64,000 nucleotides of DNA from Alteromonas sp. IB21 (GTDB lineage Bacteria > Pseudomonadota > Gammaproteobacteria > Enterobacterales > Alteromonadaceae): positions 96,624-160,623 of the forward strand of contig NZ_JAEFCD010000007.1 in the NCBI RefSeq assembly GCF_016405965.1. The letters are read 5' to 3'. Positions 55,492 to 64,000 of this stretch are shown here, piece by piece (the stretch's first letter is position 1; each line of letters starts with the position of its first letter). Made by a program: the position numbers and the translations under genes. The notes under the pieces are model-generated. The model worked only from the letters and a program-made list of their open reading frames with translations. It was not told where the DNA came from and made no database searches.

Positions 55492-56853
55492 ATGATTATT
55501 TATCCAAGTGAAAGTTTTGCTAAAGGGCAAGAGCTTTCGAAGAAGAAGCTTAATACGTATTTTGAATTAACAGAAAGCAAAGTTCCCAGTGTTAAAGACA
55601 GTTTGTTTTCTGAAGAAGGCGTAACGGCTTATATTGATGATGAGAACAACGCTGAAAAATATGAATATGTAATCTTACCGTTAGTTGATTATGTGTGTTT
55701 TGAAGTTTTTAATGGCGAAAGTAACAGCATAGAAGTTAAAAAACTCATAACTCAGTGGCGGGAGTACGTGCAGGCAGCACGCTCGCACAATTCCTTATAT
55801 GCTGACGTTTGTAGCTGGAAAAACGTTAGTTTTGAATTAAACGATGAACAACAAAAAACAAAAAATAAAATAGAAGCCTTGGTGCTTACCGACGAACTTT
55901 GTGAACTTGATGATATAGTGCGGGTGCTGTGTGGGCTTAGCGTTAATAAAGCACCAAAAACGTTATCTCCTTTCGAGTTGGCTAATACTATAGCCTCAAA
56001 TTATATCGATATTGCTAAGAACCGCTCAGCACAGCAAAAATTAGCACACGTTGAAGTTGAAGCTTCGATGCTTCAGGAAAAAAATGACAAGTTGAGTAGC
56101 GATTTAAGTGCATCGCAGTCGGTAATTGCGAAGAAAAACGAACAGCTGCAAGAAGCGCAACAACATAATGATTCGTTAAAAGAAAATACGTTAAAACTTA
56201 CAACAAGTTTTGAGGCTAGGCTTGAAAAAGCAGGCCAACAAGCCGCGCAGCTGAATGAAGAGATTAATGCGTTAAACCAAAACAATTTAAAGAAAGTGGC
56301 AGAGCTTGAGGCGCTAACTAGCGAAAAAGCGCACTTAAGTGAACGTTTAGAGGAAGAGAAAAACAAAAACAGCAAGTTAGCTGAAGCCTTAGAGAACGCG
56401 GAACAGCAAACCTCCAACTTAAAGCTGGAAATTGAGCTTTGCCAGCTGCAAATTGCTCAGCTTCAAGAAGAGCTTGAAGCTGTATTTAATGACAAAGTAA
56501 AAGGCGAAAAAGCGTTTGAAGAAAAATTAAAGGATACTGAGCATCAGCTTAAGCTAGCATTAGAGAAACAGTATGCTATTCAGCAAGAAAGTGTGACAGC
56601 AGTAACAAACAATACTGATGAACTGCATAACGCATTAGCAGAAAACGAACTTATGCAGTTACAAATTTTGCAGCTGCAAGAAGAGCTTGAGTTTTACTTT
56701 GAGAAAGCGTCTTCAACGCAAACCACAGTTGAGCCAATAGTTTTACAAGAAGAAATATTGACTGATGACGTTGCAAAAGCGGCAACACAAAAACATAATA
56801 CGCTAAGCTTAATTGGAAGGCTGATGAATGCATCAGGGAGAGGTGACAACTAA
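55492..56853 (+). CDS. Long coiled-coil protein of the polysaccharide locus, unknown function
   Basis: A 453-residue protein. Residues 1-180 form a globular domain I do not recognise (YEYVILPLVDYVCFEVFNGE, LVLTDELCELDDIVRVLCG). Residues about 190-410 are a long coiled coil rich in Glu, Gln, Lys and Leu heptads (LQEKNDKLSSDL onward). The tail ends in LIGRLMNASGRGDN. There is no signal peptide or membrane helix, so it is cytoplasmic or peripheral. It starts eight bp after the exporter ATPase and its stop overlaps the next coiled-coil gene by one base. Its place suggests a scaffold or ruler for the glycan-assembly and export complex; this is inference. Confidence 0.6.
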   Translation: MIIYPSESFAKGQELSKKKLNTYFELTESKVPSVKDSLFSEEGVTAYIDDENNAEKYEYVILPLVDYVCFEVFNGESNSIEVKKLITQWREYVQAARSHNSLYADVCSWKNVSFELNDEQQKTKNKIEALVLTDELCELDDIVRVLCGLSVNKAPKTLSPFELANTIASNYIDIAKNRSAQQKLAHVEVEASMLQEKNDKLSSDLSASQSVIAKKNEQLQEAQQHNDSLKENTLKLTTSFEARLEKAGQQAAQLNEEINALNQNNLKKVAELEALTSEKAHLSERLEEEKNKNSKLAEALENAEQQTSNLKLEIELCQLQIAQLQEELEAVFNDKVKGEKAFEEKLKDTEHQLKLALEKQYAIQQESVTAVTNNTDELHNALAENELMQLQILQLQEELEFYFEKASSTQTTVEPIVLQEEILTDDVAKAATQKHNTLSLIGRLMNASGRGDN

Positions 56854-57926
56854 TGCAAATTTTTAAAATGCTGTTAAACAGCTTGCCATATCAATTTGAA
56901 AATTTTGTATTAATAGGTGACTTTCCTAAATCAACTATAAATGCAGTTAAAAGCGTAAATGCTAAAAATAAAGTGCTGTGCAGTTTAAGCGAAAATAGTT
57001 CTGTAACGGATATACAACAGCAGCCTTTTCCCGTTCTAGATAATGTCGAAACTCAATCAACGTTCAATGAAGCGAATTTAAAAGGTTTTAGCAGCGTAAA
57101 GCAGCCCGCTAGCATCAAACAGTTGTTGCCAGGCATATTATTCGAGTCAGCACAGCTTGAATCCCAGCCGATGACGTCGTTTTTGTCTAATTTATCTGTT
57201 GCTGACAACACAGCTAATATGGCTGTGCTGAATCTTAATGGTGCAGAATTACAGTATTTGGTGGAAGACGACAGTCTGCTGAATACATTTAATTGTATCT
57301 TGGTGTCTTGCAGCAGCAATAATATATTTGATGGTGCAGAGGATAGTTACAAAGGCTTGCTATCGCATTTGAAAGAAAACAATATCGCCTACTCTATATT
57401 CCCAGCGGAAGTGCACCCTTTTAGTTTCTTGCTTATTCACCGCCCGCCTGCATGGAATAGTGACAGTAACGAGCTAAAACAGGCTATTGCAGATAAGCAG
57501 CAAGCTGAAGAAAGCCTTACTCAGCATAAAGAACTACTAGTTAATAGTAAGCAGCAAAACAGCGAGAAGCAAAAAGAAATAGCAGAAATGTTTCAAAAAC
57601 TACAAGCAAATGAACAGCAATTAAGCGAGCTGAAGGCGCAACAACAGAAGCTAAATGAAGAAAAAGCTTGGCTAGAAAATGAATGGAACAATGCCAAATC
57701 AAAGGTAGAAGAACAAAGCCAAGCATCGAAAATAACGAATAAGCTGAACCTGAAGCTTCAGGTAGACCTTGACGATCTTCGAAAAAAATATTCAGAAAAA
57801 GAGCAAAACGAGCGAGAACTTAGCGAGTTAATTGACGAGTTATATGTAAAGCTTAAACAGGCATCAGAGTTCTATTACGAGCTAGAAAAAAAATACCCAG
57901 AGTTGACGGACGAGCAGCGTGACTAA
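56853..57926 (+). CDS. Coiled-coil protein with degenerate FkbM-methyltransferase-like N-terminus
   Basis: A 357-residue protein. Residues 1-195 resemble an FkbM-type SAM methyltransferase fold: MAVLNLNGAELQYLVEDDSL parallels the FkbM segment that normally reads lkiDvEGaE, but the acidic residues that contact SAM are replaced here (Asn and Asn before Gly). It also has the following LLSHLKENNIAYSIF strand. Residues about 205-345 are a coiled coil. This layout, a methyltransferase-like domain plus coiled coil beside an ABC exporter, recalls WbdD of O9a O antigen. The start overlaps the previous gene (TAATG) and the end overlaps the sulfotransferase gene by eight bases. Confidence 0.55.
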   Translation: MQIFKMLLNSLPYQFENFVLIGDFPKSTINAVKSVNAKNKVLCSLSENSSVTDIQQQPFPVLDNVETQSTFNEANLKGFSSVKQPASIKQLLPGILFESAQLESQPMTSFLSNLSVADNTANMAVLNLNGAELQYLVEDDSLLNTFNCILVSCSSNNIFDGAEDSYKGLLSHLKENNIAYSIFPAEVHPFSFLLIHRPPAWNSDSNELKQAIADKQQAEESLTQHKELLVNSKQQNSEKQKEIAEMFQKLQANEQQLSELKAQQQKLNEEKAWLENEWNNAKSKVEEQSQASKITNKLNLKLQVDLDDLRKKYSEKEQNERELSELIDELYVKLKQASEFYYELEKKYPELTDEQRD

Positions 57927-58866
57927 ACAAGTAAAAAACTTAAAGCACCTCCAGTCAGAGATTGATAGTGCACTCTCGCTAATCAAAAATAAAGGTAGCG
58001 TTCTGAATGGCGACGGTATTTCGAAGAAGGGATTAATTACAGGTACTGAAAGCTTATTGGAGCGTTGCAGAAGTATTGTAATAGCCAAACAAAAAGCTAA
58101 ACCTAGTATGCGTACTATTCATCATTTCGCATGTTCTGGGGGAACATTGATATCAAAATGCATTAGCAGTATGCCAAATGTGTTTTTATTGAGCGAGATG
58201 CATCCATACACTCAAATGTTTCCACCCAGCGGTAAACCTCTTTATTTACCGACAGATATTGTTTCACAAATAAAGTATGCAAAACTCCCTCTTAACAAAG
58301 AACTCTCTTTAAAGTTATTTACTAATAATATTGTCACTGTAAGTAAGCACTTGAGAAAAATCGGTGGTACTTTGATTATAAGGGAACATACTCACTCTGA
58401 ATATTGCTTGAGCGATATGGTTCACAAAACTAAAACGCTAATTAGTTGCTTATCAAGTGAGTTTAATATTGAGTCAATAGTAACGATTAGAGATCCGATA
58501 GATTCTTATTCTTCGTTGGTTAAAAATAACTGGGTCACATTTAATCCACAAAGCTTCGATGAGTATTGTAAACGTTATTTATGCTTTTTGGAGGACTATG
58601 CCGATTGCTCGGTTTTTAAATATGAAGACTTTGTCGAAGAGCCAATTGAGCAAATTAAAAATATATGTAAATCTTTAAAAGTTGAGTTTTGTGAAGATTT
58701 TCTAGATATTTTTCCTTTGATAAAGCTCTCAGGAGATAGTGGACGAACTAGTGACTCAATATCTTTTCGAAAAAACAACGTCCCTTCATACATAAAAAAT
58801 GAAGCTTTGAAGTCTTCTCACTATCACCTATTTTGTGATCGTTTTAATTATCGAAATATATTGTGA
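57919..58866 (+). CDS. Sulfotransferase-like protein of the polysaccharide locus
   Basis: A 315-residue protein. After a helical N-terminus (1-70) comes HHFACSGGTLISKCISSMPN, which matches the 5'-phosphosulfate-binding loop of PAPS sulfotransferases, and later VTIRDPIDSYSSLVKNNW, which matches the 3'-phosphate-binding RDP-S motif. DYADCSVFKYEDFVEEP is also a usual segment. It probably sulfates a sugar of the exported polysaccharide from PAPS. It overlaps the genes on both sides. The base composition is visibly more AT-rich than the ribosomal region, as is typical of exchanged surface-glycan genes. Confidence 0.75.
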   Translation: MTKQVKNLKHLQSEIDSALSLIKNKGSVLNGDGISKKGLITGTESLLERCRSIVIAKQKAKPSMRTIHHFACSGGTLISKCISSMPNVFLLSEMHPYTQMFPPSGKPLYLPTDIVSQIKYAKLPLNKELSLKLFTNNIVTVSKHLRKIGGTLIIREHTHSEYCLSDMVHKTKTLISCLSSEFNIESIVTIRDPIDSYSSLVKNNWVTFNPQSFDEYCKRYLCFLEDYADCSVFKYEDFVEEPIEQIKNICKSLKVEFCEDFLDIFPLIKLSGDSGRTSDSISFRKNNVPSYIKNEALKSSHYHLFCDRFNYRNIL

Positions 58867-60740
58867 AGGATCTAATAGTGACTGCAGGAATAAATAGTAA
58901 TAGTATCACAGGAAAGATAGTCAGCGACGTGATGCGATGTGATGAGTTCTATATTTTAAGAAATAGGGATAAAATCAAGAGTATAGAAAAAAAATGGTTG
59001 AAAGATCTTTACAATATCCAACTAGATATAGATGTTAATGTAGAGTCAGATGTACTATTTTTTAGAAGTTTGGTGAGAAGTGATTACCATAAACTTTTTC
59101 ACGCAATAATATCTAGTTGTAACGATATCAGTTACTCAATAGTTGAAGACTACGAAAAGACACCTTCATTAAATATAGAGTCTGTTAATTTTCTGAGCAA
59201 GCATAAAGGTTTGCTCGCTTTATTTGATATTTATGAAATAGAGTTGAGAATTGCTCTTTTTATTCGTTTTATATACTACTTTTTCATCGCGAATGAGCTT
59301 TACAAGAGGAAATTCAATACCATCGTTCTCTTCTCTGATATGCAGCCGGTTGAATGCCTAGCATCACATATTGGAAATCTAGTTGGCAAGGAAACAGTAA
59401 CGTTACAACACGGTCTTTATATTGAGTATGAAGGAATCGAAACCGTTAATGTTGTCAATTACGAAGTACAACCATCAAAAACTTTCTTAGCTTGGGGGAA
59501 AAATACAAAAAATTTAATAGAGAAATACCATAGTGACACTAGAGTTGTGATTTGTGGAAAGCCAGACATAAATTACCTCAAAGCCTCTGAGGAGACTAAT
59601 AGAAAGATATTAGTTGTGCTCGACCAAGAAGTTTTTAGAGAGAATAATATAGCTCTTTTACATATCCTTCTTGCATTTTGTAACCGAAATGGATATTCAT
59701 TTGAAGTTAGGTTTCACCCTCACAATAATAAGGCTTCCTATAGAAAACTTTTTTCCATAACAGAGCAGAGTGTTCAATACGAACATTATGATTTTTGTGT
59801 AGGTATTTCTTCCTCACTGATCTACGAGTTGAAATCACAAGGTTTAAAAGTATTCCAATTTTCTTGTAGTACTCCTGCAGTAGATTTTCCAAAAGAGTTT
59901 TCTTTTTCTTCTGATATAGAGTTGACCAAGAAAATTCAGAGTAATTTAAATGCTAACTTCTCGCCGATTTCCTATGTCGGGGAAGAAAGCACTAATAAAT
60001 ATAGAGAGTTTTTTTTCAATCTGAAGGAAAAAAGTAAAGAGTCAACCCCATTTTTCAGTATTATTATACCAACTTATAATAGTGTGGGGGTCCTGTACAA
60101 AGCTCTAAATTCAATAGTTCGGCAAACGTGCGGAGACTATGAAGTAATAATATCTGATGGAGCTTCAGATGATTATACTTTCGAGTATGTTTCGAAAGCA
60201 TTCGCTGACTATTCAAATATTAAAGTTTATTCAAGCCCTGACTCGGGTATTTACGACGGAATGAATAAGGCCTTTTCTAAAGTCAAGGGGCAATGGCTCA
60301 TATTTCTTGGGTCAGATGACGAACTTTTTGATGAAAAAGTGCTTGAGACAGTAAAGAACCGTATAATGGAAGAGAATAACCCACAATGTAAATTATTTTA
60401 TGGAAACGTAGTTGTATCTGGAGATGTTAAGTGGGCAAAAAATGGCCATCTTTATGATGGAGAGTTTTCGGTTGAAAAGATAAAGCAGAAAAACATTTGT
60501 CACCAAGCTATCTTTTACAATGTTTCTACAAAACGTGGGCTTATGCCATATAACACTAAGTACAAACTGTGCTCTGACTGGGATATGAATCTGAAGTTTT
60601 TTTCAAAGTACGAGACTACCTACTTAGATACTATTGTGGCAATCTTCAACGCGGGTGGCGCATCAACTGAGGGCGGAGACCCTGAATTCGGTAAAGATTT
60701 TAAGAGTAATATTAGTAAATATTTTAGAGGTCAGGATTAG
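58863..60740 (+). CDS. Two-domain glycosyltransferase (capsule-synthase-like plus GT2)
   Basis: A 625-residue protein. Residues about 130-370 resemble the capsule polysaccharide / CDP-glycerol glycerophosphotransferase fold: TVTLQHGLYIEYEG, FEVRFHPHNNK and ISSSLIYELKSQGLKVFQFS are its QHG, HP and SS-E motifs. Residues about 395-610 are a GT2 glycosyltransferase with FFSIIIPTYNSVGVLYKALN, VIISDGASDD and the DxD-like FLGSDDELF. The annotated GTG start overlaps the previous stop (GTGA) but has no ribosome site; an in-frame GTG at 58878 has AAGGAT six bases upstream and may be used. It likely adds two linkages of the polysaccharide. Confidence 0.75.
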   Translation: MKDLIVTAGINSNSITGKIVSDVMRCDEFYILRNRDKIKSIEKKWLKDLYNIQLDIDVNVESDVLFFRSLVRSDYHKLFHAIISSCNDISYSIVEDYEKTPSLNIESVNFLSKHKGLLALFDIYEIELRIALFIRFIYYFFIANELYKRKFNTIVLFSDMQPVECLASHIGNLVGKETVTLQHGLYIEYEGIETVNVVNYEVQPSKTFLAWGKNTKNLIEKYHSDTRVVICGKPDINYLKASEETNRKILVVLDQEVFRENNIALLHILLAFCNRNGYSFEVRFHPHNNKASYRKLFSITEQSVQYEHYDFCVGISSSLIYELKSQGLKVFQFSCSTPAVDFPKEFSFSSDIELTKKIQSNLNANFSPISYVGEESTNKYREFFFNLKEKSKESTPFFSIIIPTYNSVGVLYKALNSIVRQTCGDYEVIISDGASDDYTFEYVSKAFADYSNIKVYSSPDSGIYDGMNKAFSKVKGQWLIFLGSDDELFDEKVLETVKNRIMEENNPQCKLFYGNVVVSGDVKWAKNGHLYDGEFSVEKIKQKNICHQAIFYNVSTKRGLMPYNTKYKLCSDWDMNLKFFSKYETTYLDTIVAIFNAGGASTEGGDPEFGKDFKSNISKYFRGQD

Positions 60741-60742
60741 TA

Positions 60743-61819
60743 ATGACAGCAAGAGCAATCGCTTTTTATTTACCTCAATTTCATCCTATTAAAGAAAATG
60801 ATGTTGCACACGGTAAAGGGTTTACAGAATGGACAAATGTAACTAAATCGATTCCCCTTTTTCCTGGACACGTTCAGCCGAAACTACCAGCTGATTTGGG
60901 TTTTTATGACTTAAGGTTATCAGAGGTAAGAGAGCAACAAGCGAACCTAGCTAAAACTTATGGTATCGAAGGTTTTTGTTATTGGCATTATTGGTTGGGA
61001 AACGGAAGACGTCTATTAGAACGGCCTTTCAACGAAGTTTTAGAGTCAGGTAAGCCAGATTTCCCTTTTTGTCTTGGGTGGGCTAATCATGATTGGTCAG
61101 GAAAAGGTTGGATGGGCGGTGCTCAAGGTGAAGATATTATTCAAAAATATCCTGGTAAAAGGGATGCAGAAGAACACTTCCTCTTCTTACTAAAAGCGTT
61201 TAAAGACAAGCGATACATAAGAAGAAATGATAAACCTGTTTTCGTCATATATAGACCTGCAGAAATTCCTGATTGTAAATCTTATCTACAATTTTGGAGA
61301 ACGCTTGCAGAGCAAAATGGATTGCCAGGGTTATACATAATAGGCGATGCTGTGCCTGGCGAGCCTGAAGAGTTAGGTTTAGATGGTTCCCTTTATTCTG
61401 GGCAGCGTCATTTACCAAGTAATATTTGGGAACCTTCTTCAAATTGGGAAAGACTTCATTCCAAATCGTTAAAGAAGGTAGAGTACTCCAAGGTGTTGCG
61501 ACATCTCGTTCCGAAAGGAAAAATAAAGGATAATTTGTATCCGGTGATAATACCAAATTGGGATACCTCTCCCAGACTTGGCGATGAAGCAATGATTTTT
61601 TATAACAATAATCCAGCTTTTTTCAAAATACATGTTTCTCAGGTTCTAGATTTGATTGAAAGCCGAAAAGTAAATGAAAATCTTGTATTCATACGTGCTT
61701 GGAATGAGTGGGCTGAGGGAAATTATTTGGAGCCTGACTTAGAGTATGGATTGGGTTACCTTGAGGTTTTAAAAAATTGCCTCGATGAGTTCAAAAGTCG
61801 AAGGAATCATCATGAGTAA
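60743..61819 (+). CDS. WbsX-family glycosyltransferase (GH99-like fold)
   Basis: A 358-residue protein with the family pattern IAFYLPQFHPIKENDVAHGK followed by GFTEWTNVTKSIPLFPGHVQ, YGIEGFCYWHYWLGNGRRLL, PFCLGWANHDWSGKGWMG and RAWNEWAEGNYLEPDLEYG. WbsX proteins occur in O-antigen and capsule clusters and are called glycosyltransferases; the fold is that of GH99 hydrolases. It begins two bp after the previous stop and overlaps the next start by eight bp. Confidence 0.85.
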   Translation: MTARAIAFYLPQFHPIKENDVAHGKGFTEWTNVTKSIPLFPGHVQPKLPADLGFYDLRLSEVREQQANLAKTYGIEGFCYWHYWLGNGRRLLERPFNEVLESGKPDFPFCLGWANHDWSGKGWMGGAQGEDIIQKYPGKRDAEEHFLFLLKAFKDKRYIRRNDKPVFVIYRPAEIPDCKSYLQFWRTLAEQNGLPGLYIIGDAVPGEPEELGLDGSLYSGQRHLPSNIWEPSSNWERLHSKSLKKVEYSKVLRHLVPKGKIKDNLYPVIIPNWDTSPRLGDEAMIFYNNNPAFFKIHVSQVLDLIESRKVNENLVFIRAWNEWAEGNYLEPDLEYGLGYLEVLKNCLDEFKSRRNHHE

Positions 61820-63422
61820 AAATGGAATAAAAGTTCTAGACTGCACCATGCGGGATGGTGGTTATTACAATAATTGGGATTTCCCTAAAGCAGTCGTTGA
61901 AAGTTATGTAAGTGCAATGTCGTCGGCCGGTATTGACATCATTGAAATAGGATTAAGATCTTTGAAGAACACTTCTTTCAAAGGTGCTTACGCCTATTGT
62001 ACAGATGACTTTCTATCGACTTTAGCTGTACCTGAACCCATTAAATTAGGTGTAATGATAAATGGGGCAGAAATCGTAGGTTTAGATGAACAGGAGTCCG
62101 TCCTGAAGAAGCTTTTTCCAAACCATGCAGATGACTCTCCTGTTGATCTTGTCCGTATAGCCTGTCATGTGCACGAATTTAATGAAGCTTTACCTGCATG
62201 CGCTTGGTTGAAAGAGCGCGGATTTTTAGTTGGTTTCAATCTAATGCAAGTTGCAGAGAGAGAAAAGGAAGAGGTTGAAGCACTTGCATTGTCAGCATCG
62301 CGCTATGATATTGACGCACTGTATTTTGCAGATAGTATGGGGAGTATGACTCCCCAGAAAACAGCTGAGATTATAAGTTGGTTCAGAACTTATTGGAAAG
62401 GAGAAATGGGAGTTCATACCCATGACAATATGGGATTAGCACTTTCAAATACGCTTACTGCTATCGAAAACGGTATTACTTGGATTGATTCTACAGTAAC
62501 CGGAATGGGCAGGGGACCTGGTAATGCGCGAACGGAAGAGGTCGCTATCGAAATATCAGATCTTCGCAAGGCTACAGTGAATTTAGTTCCCCTGATGGAA
62601 TTGATAAGAACATACTTCCAGCCGCTCAAAAATGAGTGTGGCTGGGGGACGAATCCTTATTATTATCTATCGGGTAAATATGGTATTCATCCAACGTACA
62701 TTCAGGAAATGTTAAGTGACAAACGGTTTAGTGAAGAAGATATACTTGCCGCTATAGAGCACTTGAGGGTTAAAGGTGGTAAGAAGTTTAGTGTTAATTC
62801 ATTAAATGCCACCAGAGATTTCTATCATTCCGAAGCTAAAGGCTATTGGTTTCCTGAAACTATTATAAATGGCAGACCAGTGTTGATTATTGGGGCAGGT
62901 TCAAGTGTCGAAGCTCATCGTAATGCTCTTGAATTGTTTATTCAAAAAAATAAGCCAGTGGTTATTGCATTGAATACTCAATCAACTATTTCTGAATCCA
63001 TGATTGATCTAAGAGTCGCAAGCCACCCTGTTCGTTTGTTAGCCGATTGCGATATTCATTCTAAACTACCTCAACCGCTAGTCACTCCTTTATCGCAATT
63101 ACCTAGCGATATTGTTGATTCCATCGGAGATAAGGACGTTTTCGATTTTGGTATAAAAATACAAGCAAATTCATTTGAACTAGGAAGGACTTCTGCTGTC
63201 GTTCCTAACTCTCTGGTGATAAGTTATGCGTTAGCGCTCGCTGCAAGTGGTAAGGCTACAAGAATATACTTGGCAGGTTTTGATGGGTTTGGTGCTGGTG
63301 ACAACAGAACTCACGAAATGCAAAGAGTTTTCAGTCTATTTAATTCTTCTGTAAGTATAGATGTTACATCTATTACAAATACAGAATACGATATACCAAG
63401 TGAATCTGTTTATGGGTTGTAA
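61812..63422 (+). CDS. DRE-TIM aldolase fused to an MptE-like domain
   Basis: A 536-residue protein counted from the ATG at 61812, with AAGGAA upstream; the longer frame adds nine residues. Residues 1-290 form a DRE-TIM metallolyase barrel: VLDCTMRDGGYYNNWDF (Arg14, Asp15) and GVHTHDNMG (His202, His204) match the catalytic Arg/Asp and metal histidines of 4-hydroxy-2-oxovalerate aldolase/HMG-lyase relatives. Residues about 350-530 start PVLIIGAGSSVEAHRNALEL and resemble the MptE-like/DUF115 Rossmann domain found in sugar-linked proteins. Position before a KdsB-like gene suggests it makes a keto-acid sugar from pyruvate, but the substrate is unknown. Confidence 0.75.
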   Translation: MSKNGIKVLDCTMRDGGYYNNWDFPKAVVESYVSAMSSAGIDIIEIGLRSLKNTSFKGAYAYCTDDFLSTLAVPEPIKLGVMINGAEIVGLDEQESVLKKLFPNHADDSPVDLVRIACHVHEFNEALPACAWLKERGFLVGFNLMQVAEREKEEVEALALSASRYDIDALYFADSMGSMTPQKTAEIISWFRTYWKGEMGVHTHDNMGLALSNTLTAIENGITWIDSTVTGMGRGPGNARTEEVAIEISDLRKATVNLVPLMELIRTYFQPLKNECGWGTNPYYYLSGKYGIHPTYIQEMLSDKRFSEEDILAAIEHLRVKGGKKFSVNSLNATRDFYHSEAKGYWFPETIINGRPVLIIGAGSSVEAHRNALELFIQKNKPVVIALNTQSTISESMIDLRVASHPVRLLADCDIHSKLPQPLVTPLSQLPSDIVDSIGDKDVFDFGIKIQANSFELGRTSAVVPNSLVISYALALAASGKATRIYLAGFDGFGAGDNRTHEMQRVFSLFNSSVSIDVTSITNTEYDIPSESVYGL

Positions 63423-63425
63423 GCT

Positions 63426-64000
63426 ATGTCAATAAGGACGGTAGTAGTAATTCCAGCTAGGTTTGAATCTTCTAGATACCCAGGAAAACCTTTAGTAGAA
63501 CTAAATGGTAAACCAATGATCATATGGGTTGCAGAGTTGTCTGCAAATGCTGTTGGTCCAGATAATGTCTATATTGCAACAGATGATGAAAGAATTTCCA
63601 GTGTGGTTAATAAAAATGGTTTCAAAGCCGTAATGACCGGTCCTGCATTAACTGGTACAGACCGGTTAGCGGAAGCGGCTAGCAAGATTGAAGCAGACTT
63701 ATTTATTAACGTTCAAGGGGATGAACCATTAGTTGACCCTTCAGATATTCTTAAGGTACGAGATGTCAAATTGTCTCATCCTGAATGTGTAATAAATGCT
63801 TTTAGCTATCTCTCTAGAATTGAAGATCCAAAAAACATAAACATACCAAAAGTAATTACGACAGAAAGCAATCAACTAGTTTACATGTCTCGTTCAGCAT
63901 TACCCAGCTATAAGTCGGAAGAATGTGCCCCTGAACGTTACAAAAAACAAGTGTGTATTTATGCCTTTTCTAAGGAAGAATTATTCGCATTTAGAGGCTT
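63426..64000 (+). CDS. kdsB: CMP-Kdo synthetase-like nucleotidyltransferase, 5' part (partial)
   Basis: The first 191 codons of a KdsB-type cytidylyltransferase; the gene runs off the window end. MSIRTVVVIPARFESSRYPG and KPLVELNGKPMI are the nucleotide-binding N-terminus, GTDRLAEAA and LFINVQGDEPLVDPSDI the sugar- and metal-binding segments. It activates Kdo or a related ulosonic acid with CTP. It starts three bp after the aldolase-fusion gene, so the two probably work in one pathway. As a second copy in a capsule locus it may prefer a non-Kdo sugar; this cannot be told from the fragment. Confidence 0.85.
   Translation, partial: MSIRTVVVIPARFESSRYPGKPLVELNGKPMIIWVAELSANAVGPDNVYIATDDERISSVVNKNGFKAVMTGPALTGTDRLAEAASKIEADLFINVQGDEPLVDPSDILKVRDVKLSHPECVINAFSYLSRIEDPKNINIPKVITTESNQLVYMSRSALPSYKSEECAPERYKKQVCIYAFSKEELFAFRG

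Overview
The window looks like a chromosomal stretch of a marine gammaproteobacterium, most probably Alteromonas or a close relative. The evidence is a polar-flagellar MotX, adjacent ubiD and fre, rnr-rlmB, a standard gammaproteobacterial spc/alpha ribosomal protein cluster, and many secreted proteases with Calx-beta, FG-GAP and PPC domains. The genus is inferred from gene content and protein style; no database search was possible.

Layout. 1-3.8 kb: the 5' part of a cytochrome bd oxidase subunit I gene with its GbsR/MarR-type regulator, then a hybrid bacteriophytochrome kinase. 3.9-6.6 kb: a periplasmic solute-binding-like protein and a secreted M28 peptidase. 6.7-11.4 kb: fre and ubiD (flavin reductase, ubiquinone synthesis), a TIGR02647-like protein, motX behind a good sigma-28 promoter, a cytochrome b561 and a PepSY lipoprotein. 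11.6-12.2 kb: a toxin-antitoxin pair. 12.5-16.7 kb: a TonB-dependent receptor convergent with a PhoD-type phosphatase. 17-20.3 kb: rnr-rlmB. 20.8-26.4 kb: a secreted subtilase, a lipoprotein and a cytoplasmic hybrid histidine kinase. 26.6-35.2 kb: rplN to rpmJ (spc operon), then rpsM to rplQ (alpha operon), with a recognisable S4-repressor leader before rpsM. The S10 operon that usually precedes rplN is absent here. 35.2-37.5 kb: a REP-like palindrome, a YefM/YoeB pair and an orphan flagellin behind a sigma-54-type promoter. 37.5-53.7 kb: three giant secreted proteins that share modules (metalloprotease, leucine-rich repeats, Calx-beta, FG-GAP), with a small membrane protein and manC between them. 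53.9-64 kb: an ABC-transporter-dependent surface polysaccharide locus.

The polysaccharide locus is the most interesting region. A Wzm/Wzt-type exporter is followed, with overlapping or closely spaced genes, by two long coiled-coil proteins, a sulfotransferase-like protein, a two-domain glycosyltransferase, a WbsX-like protein, an aldolase fused to an MptE-like domain, and a KdsB-like CMP-sugar synthetase cut by the window end. The second coiled-coil protein has an N-terminal part that resembles a degenerate FkbM methyltransferase. Its position beside the exporter recalls the WbdD chain-length ruler of ABC-dependent O antigens. This suggests a possibly new chain-length or assembly scaffold, and perhaps a non-standard ulosonic acid, but both ideas are inference.

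Most of the rest is housekeeping. Regulatory sites that can be read directly are a sigma-28 promoter before motX, a sigma-54 site before the flagellin, the alpha-operon S4 leader, and many rho-independent terminators. No tRNA, rRNA, CRISPR array, insertion sequence or prophage was seen.
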